Source: Promethearchaeota archaeon (GTDB lineage: Archaea > Asgardarchaeota > Lokiarchaeia > Sigyniarchaeales > SOKP01). Taken from it: 40,265 nucleotides of DNA. The notes below the pieces were generated by a model. The model was not told where the DNA came from and did not search any database. It saw only the letters and a list, made by a program, of their open reading frames with translations. Position numbers and translations under genes: made by a program. Positions 1 through 8,473 of the stretch are shown piece by piece (position 1 is the stretch's first letter; each line of letters opens with the position of its first letter). The stretch spans positions 1 through 40,265 of the forward strand of contig JAEOTP010000078.1 of the NCBI GenBank assembly GCA_016839765.1, given 5' to 3'.

Positions 1-172
1 CTATCGGCTTGTCACTATAGATCGGGTTATCCGGCTGTGGAGCCATGTGGGAAACGCTCGCCTTTTTTAGAGAGAAATATTCCCCCGGCTTCGCGTTATC
101 GTACGCATTTCTAACCATTTCAGAGATCGCTTCTACTTTTCTTTTATGTATTGCTAGTTTTTCTTCGCTCAT
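1..172 (-). CDS. Probable FAD-linked oxidase, N-terminal part (runs off left edge)
   Basis: An open frame starts with ATG at 172 and is still open at base 1, giving 57 residues. It holds a charged helix followed by a segment with S-V-S-H-M-A-P-Q-P. This resembles the N-terminus of archaeal FAD-binding (GlcD/lactate dehydrogenase-like) oxidases, where a lysine-rich segment with a V-S-H motif precedes the FAD-binding fold. The FAD domain itself lies outside the window, so the family call rests on memory of the N-terminal pattern only. An in-frame GTG at 181 is an alternative start. It is the last visible gene of the minus-strand operon, 35 bases after the truncated gene at 208-486. GC content is clearly higher than in the rest of the window (about 50% in the first 100 bases). 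The large plus-strand frame opposite it is a shadow. Confidence 0.5.
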   Translation of the reverse strand, partial: MSEEKLAIHKRKVEAISEMVRNAYDNAKPGEYFSLKKASVSHMAPQPDNPIYSDKPI

Positions 173-207
173 ATCAAACACAGGGTTGGGATTATTGCAC
201 GAAACGA

Positions 208-486
208 TTATTGCACTCCTCTTTTCGCTTTCTTTTTTCCAGCTTGCATTCTCTTCTTGCGCTTAATCATTCCAGTGAAGGATTCTATTCGAGTTAAAAG
301 TCCAGTCACAAAGTCTCCAATCGTGGCTTTAAACGGAAAGCATACAAATTCTGGGCTTTGCTTAACTCCAATTTTTATCGCTTCTCTGTTTGTTGGATCA
401 GGTAGTACTACATCAAGATCGAGAGCGGTGAATAATGTCTTGAAAGCAACCCAGTTCGGTCCCATATTTGGAAAACTTACAAGCAT
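208..486 (-). CDS. Internally deleted 2-hydroxyacyl-CoA dehydratase/activase-type protein (DUF2229-like)
   Basis: 92 residues. Residues 1-63 match the N-terminus of the second type of DUF2229/CoA-activase-related protein: F-P-N-M-G, then V-V-L-P-D-P-T, then S-P-E-F-V-C-F-P-F-K. At about residue 68 the protein jumps into the family's C-terminal end (L-L-T-R-I-E-S-F), which is also seen near the C-terminus of the upstream 358-residue gene (M-L-T-R-I-E-S-F). Full-length members are about 350-370 residues, so some 270 central residues are missing while the reading frame is kept. It starts 5 bases after the stop of the upstream gene, so it is probably co-translated. The cysteine in E-F-V-C is kept, but the central region with the other conserved cysteines is lost, so catalytic function is doubtful. 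It could be a real deletion or an assembly collapse between similar sequences. Confidence 0.6.
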   Translation of the reverse strand: MLVSFPNMGPNWVAFKTLFTALDLDVVLPDPTNREAIKIGVKQSPEFVCFPFKATIGDFVTGLLTRIESFTGMIKRKKRMQAGKKKAKRGVQ

Positions 487-491
487 TTGTA

Positions 492-1568
492 TTATACACC
501 TTGAGCTGATTTAATTTTTGTTTTTTCTCTTGGGCTTAATCCAAGCTTTTTCCTCTTTCTTCGAACCATTTCAACAAAACTTTCGATTCGCGTGAGCATC
601 CCGGCCTCTCCGCTATGCTCGTCCATTGTAATTTCCAAAAACGGCAATCCAACTACTTTCATATCGCGCTTAATTAATTCTGATATCAAACTATCTGGAC
701 CACAAGCAAAACTGATCAAGAAAATCACACCATCTATTTCATCTCGCCCTTTTCTTAAGAAATAGCGTATTGATTGCATGATTTCCTCTTCATGTTTCCA
801 ATAATTTTGTAATTTTGCTCCCCATGGATTTACTATAACAGGTTCTTTAAAAATGAATTCAGGTAAATTTTCAATAGTGAGTATTTCAACCCCATGGTCT
901 AGTAATTTTTTCTGGAAATCTAAGTTAATAAATGTGTCAAAAATATTATACGCATGTCCTAAAAGTAAGAATCTTATATCTCCAGTGTGTTTTTTCTTTG
1001 GTATTTTAAATGGAATATTTCTTTGAGCTAATCTCAATCCATAATTTACTGATACTCCTTGCCGTAAGAATTCATGATATTCATCGAAATATTTTTGGGC
1101 AGCTCTATAGGCATTTAATGATTTTGCTTGGTTTTTCCCTAATTCCTTTCCAAGCTCAATAGCAGAGGTTGCAATAGGAAATTCTTTCACATTAACTTCA
1201 AAATTTAGTATTTTCGGAATATCATCTAAAATTTTAATAACATCTGGTAATGATAAAAATTTAGGGCAAAAATAGGATTCTTTATCTTCAGAAACATATC
1301 TTGGAACAAATATATAATCTAAATCAGGATGATCTTTTACTAATCTTAATACTTGACCATAATAAATCTTCATGGGTATACATAACTCACCAAACCCATG
1401 AGTTACGCCTTCCTCTACGATTTGTCTATTGGTTGGCGGACTAAGCACTAATTCTACGTCTAACTCTTCTAAAAGCTTTTTCCAAAAAGGAAAGTAACGA
1501 TAAAAATGAAGAGCTCTGGGTATCCCAACTTTTACTTTCTTTTTTTCGCTTTCCGAACTTGTTGCCAT
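492..1568 (-). CDS. 2-hydroxyacyl-CoA dehydratase/activase-related protein (DUF2229 family)
   Basis: 358 residues. The N-terminus carries the family hallmark V-G-I-P-R-A-L followed by F-P-F-W, then V-L-S-P-P-T-N and E-L-C-I-P-M-K with a conserved cysteine. Further cysteines lie in Y-F-C-P-K (about residue 101) and F-A-C-G-P-D-S (about residue 288), as expected for iron-sulfur ligands in HgdB/DUF2229-type subunits. The family works with ATP-dependent activases that pass single electrons to 2-hydroxyacyl-CoA dehydratases or benzoyl-CoA-type reductases. The exact substrate cannot be read from the sequence. It lies 21 bases after the acyltransferase gene and 5 bases before the deleted paralogue, in one minus-strand operon. 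No BadF/HgdC ATPase gene is visible in the window. Confidence 0.75.
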   Translation of the reverse strand: MATSSESEKKKVKVGIPRALHFYRYFPFWKKLLEELDVELVLSPPTNRQIVEEGVTHGFGELCIPMKIYYGQVLRLVKDHPDLDYIFVPRYVSEDKESYFCPKFLSLPDVIKILDDIPKILNFEVNVKEFPIATSAIELGKELGKNQAKSLNAYRAAQKYFDEYHEFLRQGVSVNYGLRLAQRNIPFKIPKKKHTGDIRFLLLGHAYNIFDTFINLDFQKKLLDHGVEILTIENLPEFIFKEPVIVNPWGAKLQNYWKHEEEIMQSIRYFLRKGRDEIDGVIFLISFACGPDSLISELIKRDMKVVGLPFLEITMDEHSGEAGMLTRIESFVEMVRRKRKKLGLSPREKTKIKSAQGV

Positions 1569-1589
1569 TTTAAAATATCCTCGAGTAAA

Positions 1590-3275
1590 TTACGCGCCAG
1601 ATGTATCGTAAATCAATAATTCTTTAATTTTTGCCATCATATTGCCTGTTAAACGCTTTAATTCTTCATAATCCGGCATTGGCTTACCCCAATGCATCTT
1701 ATGTTCCATAAATATTGGGCCTGCCTTAAATATGTTTCCCTTATAAAAGTTGAGCATTTTTGCATGTTTTGGATATGTATCCTCCGTCCCTGTGATTCCT
1801 ACTAATACTATTGGCACTTGTGCTTCAATAGCTAGTCGCATGGCACCTGTATGGCCTTCTAATAATTCGCCACCACCAGTGTTAGTTGTTCCTTCAGGGT
1901 AAATTGTCACAATTTGATCTTTGCTGAGTAAATATTTAGCATAATTGTAGGAATCAACATCGTGCGCACCTCTTCTCAACGGAAATGCAAAGTGTGTTCT
2001 TACCCAAGCATTGACAACGGGGTACTTAAATAATGACTGTTTCGACATTTGCCAAATATACCGCTTTTTATGTATTCCAAAGAGTGTGGCCAACATTATT
2101 ACATCCCATTCTGAATTGTGGTTAGTACAGAGAATATAACCGCCTTTATCTGGGATATTAGTACTATTGAAGTCTATAACTTTATAGGGCGCCATTATAT
2201 CCAGCCACTTATCAACAACTTGCGCTGAAAACATATACACTGATTCCTTGAATTTCCAATCTACTTTAAGGTCTTCTAAAGCCATAATTAATGCATACCA
2301 AGAATCATCAATAAGCTGTAATACACCTTTAAATACATCTTTTGCATAAGTTTTTATGTTGAATTTTGGCTTTGTTTCAATATCTTCTGCTGAGCCAATT
2401 GAAATTTCCTCTTCTTCCCTGCCATAAATTCCTTGTTTTAATTCATAAATAACAGTCCTTAATTCATTCGTTAATCTCCTAATATCTTCATATGTCATGC
2501 TTTCAAGATTATAATCATTGTAATAAATAGGTTCCCCTACACGGGTAATAACTTGAGTAGGTTTCATAACTAAATTTCCTTTTGGTAATGCATTCTTCGA
2601 ACCAATCACTGCCATTGGTACAATAGGGCACCCCATCTCAATTGCTAATCTTACCGCGCCTGTTTTAAACTCTCCTAATTCACCGTCTACTGAGCGTGTA
2701 CCCTCAGGAAAAATCCCTACAACTTCTCCTTGACGTAAAAGATCTTTAGCAGTTTCCCATCCTAGTGATGGATTGTCGCGATCTAATTTAAAGGCACTTA
2801 AATTAGTAAAAAGTGTTCTAACTATAGGTGTTTTGAAATTATCTAGCTTACTCATCCAATTTATCCGACGGTGCATTGCGCCTCCACAGAAGAAGGGATC
2901 AAGGTGACTTACATGCGTAGACACGAGAACGACCGGACCCCACTCCGGGAAGATGTTCTTCTTCGGATACTCTGCCTTGAAGTTCCAGAACGTACGAAGA
3001 GCTAATTTTACCCAGATGTTAGCAGCTCTCCATTGTAGCTTTTTCTCTAATTCAGTTAAGTTCAATCGTTCGATAATGTCTCGATAGAGATCATTCAGAG
3101 GGTCAATAGGATTGTATTTTAATACCTTATACAGAGCATTTTGGTGGGGTTTCTCAAGTTTGAGTTCCTCTTTCATTTTTTCTTCTATTTTTTTGACTGG
3201 TTCATAGTCATAGTCTTTAGACACTATTTGATTTGATTTTTCTAGTTCCATTTTTCTCATCTCATTTTCTTTCAA
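1590..3275 (-). CDS. Tandem PlsC-type acyltransferase (two lysophospholipid acyltransferase domains)
   Basis: 561 residues with two complete PlsC/LPLAT domains. Domain 1 has the catalytic H-X4-D (H121 to D126) and F-P-E-G-T-R (189-194). Domain 2 has H386 to D391 and Y-P-E-G-T (459-463). Each domain is about 200 residues, the usual size of a stand-alone 1-acylglycerol-3-phosphate acyltransferase, joined by a helical linker with an acidic patch near 287-300. The family moves acyl chains from acyl-CoA or acyl-ACP to lysophospholipids at the membrane face. Both catalytic pairs are intact, so both domains may be active. An acyl-ester enzyme is notable in an archaeon, whose main lipids are ethers. 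The first gene of the operon, it is preceded by one copy of a 66-base repeat. Bases 2881-3000, covering the first active site, are unusually GC-rich. Confidence 0.85.
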   Translation of the reverse strand: MKENEMRKMELEKSNQIVSKDYDYEPVKKIEEKMKEELKLEKPHQNALYKVLKYNPIDPLNDLYRDIIERLNLTELEKKLQWRAANIWVKLALRTFWNFKAEYPKKNIFPEWGPVVLVSTHVSHLDPFFCGGAMHRRINWMSKLDNFKTPIVRTLFTNLSAFKLDRDNPSLGWETAKDLLRQGEVVGIFPEGTRSVDGELGEFKTGAVRLAIEMGCPIVPMAVIGSKNALPKGNLVMKPTQVITRVGEPIYYNDYNLESMTYEDIRRLTNELRTVIYELKQGIYGREEEEISIGSAEDIETKPKFNIKTYAKDVFKGVLQLIDDSWYALIMALEDLKVDWKFKESVYMFSAQVVDKWLDIMAPYKVIDFNSTNIPDKGGYILCTNHNSEWDVIMLATLFGIHKKRYIWQMSKQSLFKYPVVNAWVRTHFAFPLRRGAHDVDSYNYAKYLLSKDQIVTIYPEGTTNTGGGELLEGHTGAMRLAIEAQVPIVLVGITGTEDTYPKHAKMLNFYKGNIFKAGPIFMEHKMHWGKPMPDYEELKRLTGNMMAKIKELLIYDTSGA

Positions 3276-3368
3276 ACAAGATTTTTAATAATTCGAATTA
3301 TTTTAACATCCCTAATTTACTATTAAAAAAGGGAAAAAAGTTTAATAAACACTAATTTTTCGTAGTAA

Positions 3369-3434
3369 ATTATCTTTACTAAAATACCCTTTTATATAAA
3401 AAGATAATGGTCAAAATAATACTGGAAAAAGTAT
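3369..3434. repeat. 66-base palindromic repeat, copy 1
   Basis: About 83% identical (55 of 66 positions, no gaps) to 4385-4450, in the same orientation. It contains a 9-base inverted repeat (3369-3377 with 3400-3408) flanking a TATA-like core, then a second short palindrome (3419-3423 with 3430-3434). It lies 94-159 bases upstream of the acyltransferase start at 3275. A shared promoter or operator is the likeliest explanation; a small mobile repeat is also possible. Confidence 0.7.
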
Positions 3435-3547
3435 GATCAAAAAGCGACGAAAAAAGCATTGAAAGCCAATTTTATACTCAAGAAATTCAATTACAGATTT
3501 AAAAGAGAATTAGAGAAATTGCGAATATGAAGATTTATGAATTTTAA

Positions 3548-4336
3548 TCAGGATTTAATCTTCAAGCTTTTTTGAGAATTTGATCCTGATAAAGATTTTT
3601 TATCTATTATTTTTTTAAGTTCTTCTAAAGATTCTATTACCAAACTTGGCTCACAGCCAGCTAGTGTTTCTATCTTACTTACTCCGGTGGATACTCCTAC
3701 CGTCCATACGCCTGCTTCCTGTCCTGCTTCGATATCTGAGGGCATATCTCCAATAATTACAAATTCATTTACTTTACACGATTTATAATTTTCAAAAACT
3801 GGTGATAATGCTTCAGGGCTAGGTTTAAGTTCAGGTAGTATATCCGCTCCATAAATTCCCTTAAATAGATTTTCAATTCCTTCTCTTTCTAGATGACTCA
3901 TGAGATTTCTTGTTTGATTATGAGAAACGATGTATAGATCGTAGGATTTACTTAATTTTTTCAGTAAATCAATGGAACCTGGGAAAAATGGAGCTTCTTT
4001 AGCATATGTTAGATATTTGGTAAATATTCTTGCTGCGATTTCTAATTTTTTAAGATAGGTTAATGACTGAAGAGAGGAGATATGTCTTATTAATTCAAAA
4101 GACTGTAGTAAAATCTTAGGAAGTGGAAGTGCCTGAATAGTTTCCATTAGGGCTCCAATTTCTTCGATGGTAGTATTTACATCTGCTTCAAGTTTTTTTT
4201 TTTCGAAAATCTCTTCTATTGATTTTCTTAGCGGCTCGCTTATATCAAGAAGAGTTCCATCGAAATCGAAAATAATTCCTCGAATTGATCCCGAATGAAA
4301 CCTTTTTATTAATTGATTATCGCTATTCATGAGCAT
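3548..4336 (-). CDS. HAD-superfamily hydrolase (phosphoglycolate phosphatase-like)
   Basis: 262 residues with all four HAD motifs: D-F-D-G-T (24-28, nucleophile and acid/base aspartates), S in I-V-S-H-N (motif II), the lysine of K-P-S-P-E (motif III) and G-D-M-P-S-D-I (motif IV). The helical insert between motif I and motif II is a C1-type cap, as in the Gph/pyrophosphatase subfamily. The substrate is not determined; phosphoglycolate and other small sugar phosphates are typical. ATG at 4336 or ATG at 4330 could be the start. It is monocistronic, with its own upstream copy of the 66-base repeat (4385-4450), the same element that precedes the downstream acyltransferase operon. Confidence 0.85.
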   Translation of the reverse strand: MLMNSDNQLIKRFHSGSIRGIIFDFDGTLLDISEPLRKSIEEIFEKKKLEADVNTTIEEIGALMETIQALPLPKILLQSFELIRHISSLQSLTYLKKLEIAARIFTKYLTYAKEAPFFPGSIDLLKKLSKSYDLYIVSHNQTRNLMSHLEREGIENLFKGIYGADILPELKPSPEALSPVFENYKSCKVNEFVIIGDMPSDIEAGQEAGVWTVGVSTGVSKIETLAGCEPSLVIESLEELKKIIDKKSLSGSNSQKSLKIKS

Positions 4337-4384
4337 CTGGATGTTTTATTTAATTATCGTTATAAATAATTGAAAAGTGGTTGA

Positions 4385-4450
4385 ATTATCTTTACTTAAG
4401 TGTTCTTTTATATAAAAAGATAATGAGTAAAATAATACTTTATAAAGTAT
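4385..4450. repeat. 66-base palindromic repeat, copy 2
   Basis: Second copy of the element at 3369-3434, exactly 1016 bases away. The outer arms are 4385-4393 and 4416-4424. The tail 4435-4450 is a perfect 16-base palindrome. It lies 49-114 bases upstream of the HAD phosphatase start. The remaining intergenic stretch (4451-4710) is AT-rich, with a TATA-like ATTATAAAT near 4637-4645 for the rightward gene and no convincing small gene. Confidence 0.7.
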
Positions 4451-4710
4451 GTAATTATTTTCTTGAAAATAGACTTAATTTCCAATAATAGAACCTGAAT
4501 TTAAATTTCTACAAAAAACAAAAACAAAAAAACAAAAAATCAATCATATAATTTATTTAATTCATGCAATTTCTGAACCATGTAGATAACGAATTTCTTT
4601 ACAACATATCTAATTTCAATTGTATTACCGAAGAAAATTATAAATATTGGAGTTGTTACTACGTTGTTAAATAACTGAATCTTATCTAATAATATTAAGA
4701 GGTTTTTAAT

Positions 4711-7065
4711 TTGCAAAGAAAATTGAAATTTTATCTACTATTTGGAGTTCTATTTTTATCGATATCGCCATCTATAAATCAAATTTTCAATATGTATTTT
4801 GATCAAGATTATAACCTTAAAGCTTTACCTAATCCAACCTCTACTTTATCACTTTCAAATGGTATTGGGGATAATATTACGGGGAGTTATGATGGAGATC
4901 TTTCTCTTGTTTATTTTGAATTTAATTCAAATTGGAGTTCGTGGTGGTATCAGAACAGAAGCACAAATATTGTGTCTCATAATATGTCTGTGAACAATAA
5001 AGAATTTGTTTTAAACAGATTAGAAATTTACGCAGACAACATTATAAACGAATCTGGTTCTGGAGATTATGTAATAGCTAATAATATCACTAATCAAATT
5101 AGCCCTGCTCCTTCAATTTTATTTTCTCAACAATTTACTGCTCATGATTTATATTCAATTGATGTTATTTGGCTATACTTGAATTACAGTTTGATTATGC
5201 TTCCAGAACTTGAACATTATTTAATGGTCTTACATATTTTTAATGAGACATTTGAGGAAGAAATTGATGTTATGTGGGAATGGGAATCAAGAAAAGTAGT
5301 TGATGAGTGGAAACCATTTTTTCCCCGGGCTAATATTTTTGAACCTGGTAAAAAGTATAATCTTGTTTTTCATCTATTGGATGAAAAGTCTGAGGATGGA
5401 GGTGGAATACCTTTTAATTTTTGGAAAGCAGAACAATATAAGAACTCTAGTTACAACAAAGGATTAACGCTCAGATTCGATGGTGCGTACTGGTTAGCAT
5501 TCATTAATGATAACACTGCGGATTTATTATGTTTTTTCAGTTATAAAAAGCTTATCAACCCTGCTTTAGTAGATCTTAAGTATATAATTAATAATGAAAC
5601 AATAATCCCTATCTATCAACGGAGTTCTTTTGGATTTTGGGGTTATGAGGCGTATTTACCATATACTCTCGATGCTCAAATAAACGCCCCCATAAATATC
5701 ACTGTTATAACTAACCAAACCATTCCAACTCTCGAAGTATATATAGAGATGTATTACATTCACCTTGTTAATGCAACAGGAACCTATAGTGTTGATAATA
5801 ATTTCAATGAATGGACAATAGAGTATTATTACGAAGAAATATCATTTGGATGGCCCCCTCCGATATTTTTATTCGAAAAGGATTGGGATTTTGTTCAATT
5901 TTTAGATCCAAATGGAATACCAATGAACGAAATCTATTTTGGACCAATGGATTTGTATAACAAATCGTATTATGGAGTGACAGACTTTTTCGGTCCTCCT
6001 TTAGAGCGTGGAACATATACCGGAATATTCCATTCGCCAAATTATTGTAATAAAATTAATTTTAAAGCACAATCCGGGACACAGTTTGTAGATAAAAGTT
6101 CTTTAGAGATTGGGCAAACAATTAAGCTTGAAGCAGAAATATATAACACTTTTAATCAACCTATGTCTGGAGGAGAAGGGCAAATCATATTAAAATCTCC
6201 TTCTGGGTCGATAATTCTTAACGATACTGGATTAAGTACAGTAAATGGGATGCTCAGTAGCTCTGAAATTAATTTGGATTCTACTTATTTAGAAGGATTT
6301 TATGAAGCAGAAATTTTTTGGACGGATGGAAAAGAAATTGCATATTATTCAGCTCAGATTGAAGTAAGAACGCCTTTAAATTTAATCTTAGTCATAGGGG
6401 TCTCTATAGCCTCTGCACTTGCAGCTGTTTCAATTACTCTGGTCTTGAGGAGACAAATCCGGATGAGAAATTGGGAAAAATCATTAAAAAATCTATTTGT
6501 GCTTACTAAAGACGGATTAAGCTTATTTGAATATTCTTTTGGAATTGAGATTCAAGACCCTGCTCTTATATCTGGAATGATAGCTGCTCTTACACAGTTT
6601 GTGCGTGAAGCTACAGGCAGTAAAAAATCTCTCCGCACTGTTGATCAAGAAGATAAAAAAGTAATATTACAACATGGGGATTATACAACTATTGCTTTAT
6701 TGGCAGAAAAGGACTTACCTATAATTCATAAACGTATTAGAAAGTTTTCAGGTGAATTTGAGACAGCGTATCACAAAAATATTAAAACTTTTGATGGTGA
6801 AATTTCTGCATTCAAGAATGCGGATGTGATTGTAAACAAATACTTTCCCATTGATGTAGAAGAACAGATTATTCGAGGTGTGAGAGAAAAATTAATAGAA
6901 TTCCGGGAAAGACTGGACGTTCTTACAGATCCAAGGCATATTATATCTTTGATGCGTGAAATCACCGAATTTATCTCTAGATATCGCGCCATTGTAAATG
7001 AGAATTATTTAGACTATTATAACGAGATAATCATTGGTGCAGAGCAAAAGATTTCTAATGCATAA
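4711..7065 (+). CDS. Transmembrane receptor-like protein with cytosolic longin-like domain
   Basis: 784 residues. The TTG start at 4711 is supported by an AAGAGG ribosome-binding site about 9 bases upstream and a signal peptide directly after it. Residues 1 to about 25 are the signal peptide. Residues 30-550 form a large beta-rich ectodomain with many N-X-S/T sites; its end (about 450-550) looks like an Ig-like fold. A single membrane helix spans about 556-580, followed by R-R-Q-I-R. The cytosolic part at about 592-715 looks like a longin/roadblock-type domain: an F-V-L-T-K-D-G hairpin, then a D-P-A-L-I-S-G-M helix, then further strands and a helix. It is similar to the N-terminus of the GTPase at 23130. 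A helical tail (715-784) ends the protein. Longin-like domains often bind small GTPases, so a receptor passing an outside signal to a GTPase is plausible; this is inference. A long T-tract follows. Confidence 0.75.
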   Translation: MQRKLKFYLLFGVLFLSISPSINQIFNMYFDQDYNLKALPNPTSTLSLSNGIGDNITGSYDGDLSLVYFEFNSNWSSWWYQNRSTNIVSHNMSVNNKEFVLNRLEIYADNIINESGSGDYVIANNITNQISPAPSILFSQQFTAHDLYSIDVIWLYLNYSLIMLPELEHYLMVLHIFNETFEEEIDVMWEWESRKVVDEWKPFFPRANIFEPGKKYNLVFHLLDEKSEDGGGIPFNFWKAEQYKNSSYNKGLTLRFDGAYWLAFINDNTADLLCFFSYKKLINPALVDLKYIINNETIIPIYQRSSFGFWGYEAYLPYTLDAQINAPINITVITNQTIPTLEVYIEMYYIHLVNATGTYSVDNNFNEWTIEYYYEEISFGWPPPIFLFEKDWDFVQFLDPNGIPMNEIYFGPMDLYNKSYYGVTDFFGPPLERGTYTGIFHSPNYCNKINFKAQSGTQFVDKSSLEIGQTIKLEAEIYNTFNQPMSGGEGQIILKSPSGSIILNDTGLSTVNGMLSSSEINLDSTYLEGFYEAEIFWTDGKEIAYYSAQIEVRTPLNLILVIGVSIASALAAVSITLVLRRQIRMRNWEKSLKNLFVLTKDGLSLFEYSFGIEIQDPALISGMIAALTQFVREATGSKKSLRTVDQEDKKVILQHGDYTTIALLAEKDLPIIHKRIRKFSGEFETAYHKNIKTFDGEISAFKNADVIVNKYFPIDVEEQIIRGVREKLIEFRERLDVLTDPRHIISLMREITEFISRYRAIVNENYLDYYNEIIIGAEQKISNA

Positions 7066-7070
7066 ATTAG

Positions 7071-7095
7071 ATTTTTTTTTAAATTTTTTTTTTTA
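7071..7095 (+). terminator. T-rich terminator after the longin receptor
   Basis: Two oligo-T runs separated by AAA directly follow the stop codon at 7065. T-tracts of this kind end transcription in archaea without needing a hairpin. Confidence 0.5.
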
Positions 7096-7208
7096 GAAGT
7101 TATTGTTATTTTTGTAATTTAAGATAAGACTTAAATAACTTTTAATAACCTTTTTTACGAATTTAAGACTTCTCTATATAGTTTTTAAATATTATTGAAG
7201 AGAAGATA

Positions 7209-8399
7209 ATGCAAAATAAGAAATATCGTGTTTTTCCCATCCTTTTTCTTGCGTTTATGCGAGTGGCTTTAGGGGTAGCAATCAGTTTAGCAATTCCACT
7301 TTATTATCTTGATATAGGATTAGAACCAGGAACTATTGGCGTTATTACATCAGGGACCGCTATGTCTTACTTAGTTTCTCCCTTAATCTTTAAAAATCTT
7401 TATAAAAAAATCGGAGTTAAATTAACTATTATTCTATCTTGTACTGGATTTCTAATAATCCAGATAATTTTACAATTTACATTAGAACCATTAGCTGTAT
7501 ATATCCTTTTAATACTTGATGGAATTGTTTTGGGGTCCTTTTGGCCTGTTCTAATGACGGCAGTTTCGAGAATATCAAGATTAGAAGAATATAATCAAAA
7601 TAATTTATTAAAAGATAGATTAATGAAACGATATAGTCTATCTTGGAATTTTGGAGGAATATTTAGTTTTGTACTGGGCACTATTGTACTATTTTTCATC
7701 GAAGATATACTTCTGATGTTTATTTTTTCATTATTATTTGCTACAAGTGGCTTAATTTTCGCGTTTTTAATTCAAGAACCTGAAAATAACCTTGATAAAG
7801 AAATAATTGTACCTATTGATGAAAGAGTGAAAAGCATTCCTAATCGTGAGGATATTTCTTTCCCAATTTTCTTACCTTTAGTGATGATCTGTGTGTATGG
7901 TTTTTTAATTGGAGGATTAGGTCTTGCATATCCCATAAAATCAGAACTATTAAATTTTCCATTATTTACTAATTATCTATTCTATTTCTTTAGAATGAGC
8001 ACTCAAACAGCTACACTTTCCAAAACCATGGATCTAAATGTTAAAAAAATAAAAAAAATGATTTTAGTCTCAAATATAATTGTAATTATATCGTTTATAT
8101 TAATGGGATTAAATTACAATATCGTAATTTTTGGAATTCTTTTTTGCTTATTTGGTAGTTTTAATTCATTTTACTATGCACTTGCATTTAAATTAACCAT
8201 TTTCAAAAATATTGCCAAAAATACATCCAAATATAGTGTTTATTTTGAAATAATGATTGGAATCGGCTTCTTTTTAGCCCCAATCCTCACTGGTTTAATT
8301 GCAGAGTTAAATGCAGATCTAACATTTTTCATTTTAGCAATCCTTTCAGTCTTTACTTTTATTGTTTATTTAATATTTTACAGGAAGATAAAGGATTAA
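7209..8399 (+). CDS. MFS transporter
   Basis: 396 residues with about 12 hydrophobic helices and a charged central loop (about 195-215), the layout of a Major Facilitator Superfamily permease. The first half has the short helix-to-helix turns typical of MFS domains (for example Y-L-D-I-G-L-E-P-G-T-I-G after helix 1). It resembles proton-coupled efflux or sugar-phosphate-type members, but the substrate cannot be told. Start ATG at 7209 has a GAGAAG sequence just upstream and a TTTTTAAATATT box about 24 bases upstream. It is followed 103 bases later by a second MFS gene with its own TATA box, so the two may be separate transcripts. Confidence 0.8.
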   Translation: MQNKKYRVFPILFLAFMRVALGVAISLAIPLYYLDIGLEPGTIGVITSGTAMSYLVSPLIFKNLYKKIGVKLTIILSCTGFLIIQIILQFTLEPLAVYILLILDGIVLGSFWPVLMTAVSRISRLEEYNQNNLLKDRLMKRYSLSWNFGGIFSFVLGTIVLFFIEDILLMFIFSLLFATSGLIFAFLIQEPENNLDKEIIVPIDERVKSIPNREDISFPIFLPLVMICVYGFLIGGLGLAYPIKSELLNFPLFTNYLFYFFRMSTQTATLSKTMDLNVKKIKKMILVSNIIVIISFILMGLNYNIVIFGILFCLFGSFNSFYYALAFKLTIFKNIAKNTSKYSVYFEIMIGIGFFLAPILTGLIAELNADLTFFILAILSVFTFIVYLIFYRKIKD

Positions 8400-8473
8400 G
8401 AATGTATTCTTACAATAAAGTATAAACTAATTCTTACAATATCTTAAAATTACAACACTCATTTTACAATTCA

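Noticed and set aside
45-266. 73-codon plus-strand frame at the left edge
   Set aside because: It lies opposite the FAD-linked oxidase start and the truncated dehydratase gene, whose frames match known families. It is a shadow.
4540-4716. About 55-codon minus-strand frame starting at TTG 4716
   Set aside because: It overlaps the ribosome-binding site and promoter of the longin receptor and its peptide looks like random AT-rich sequence without motifs.
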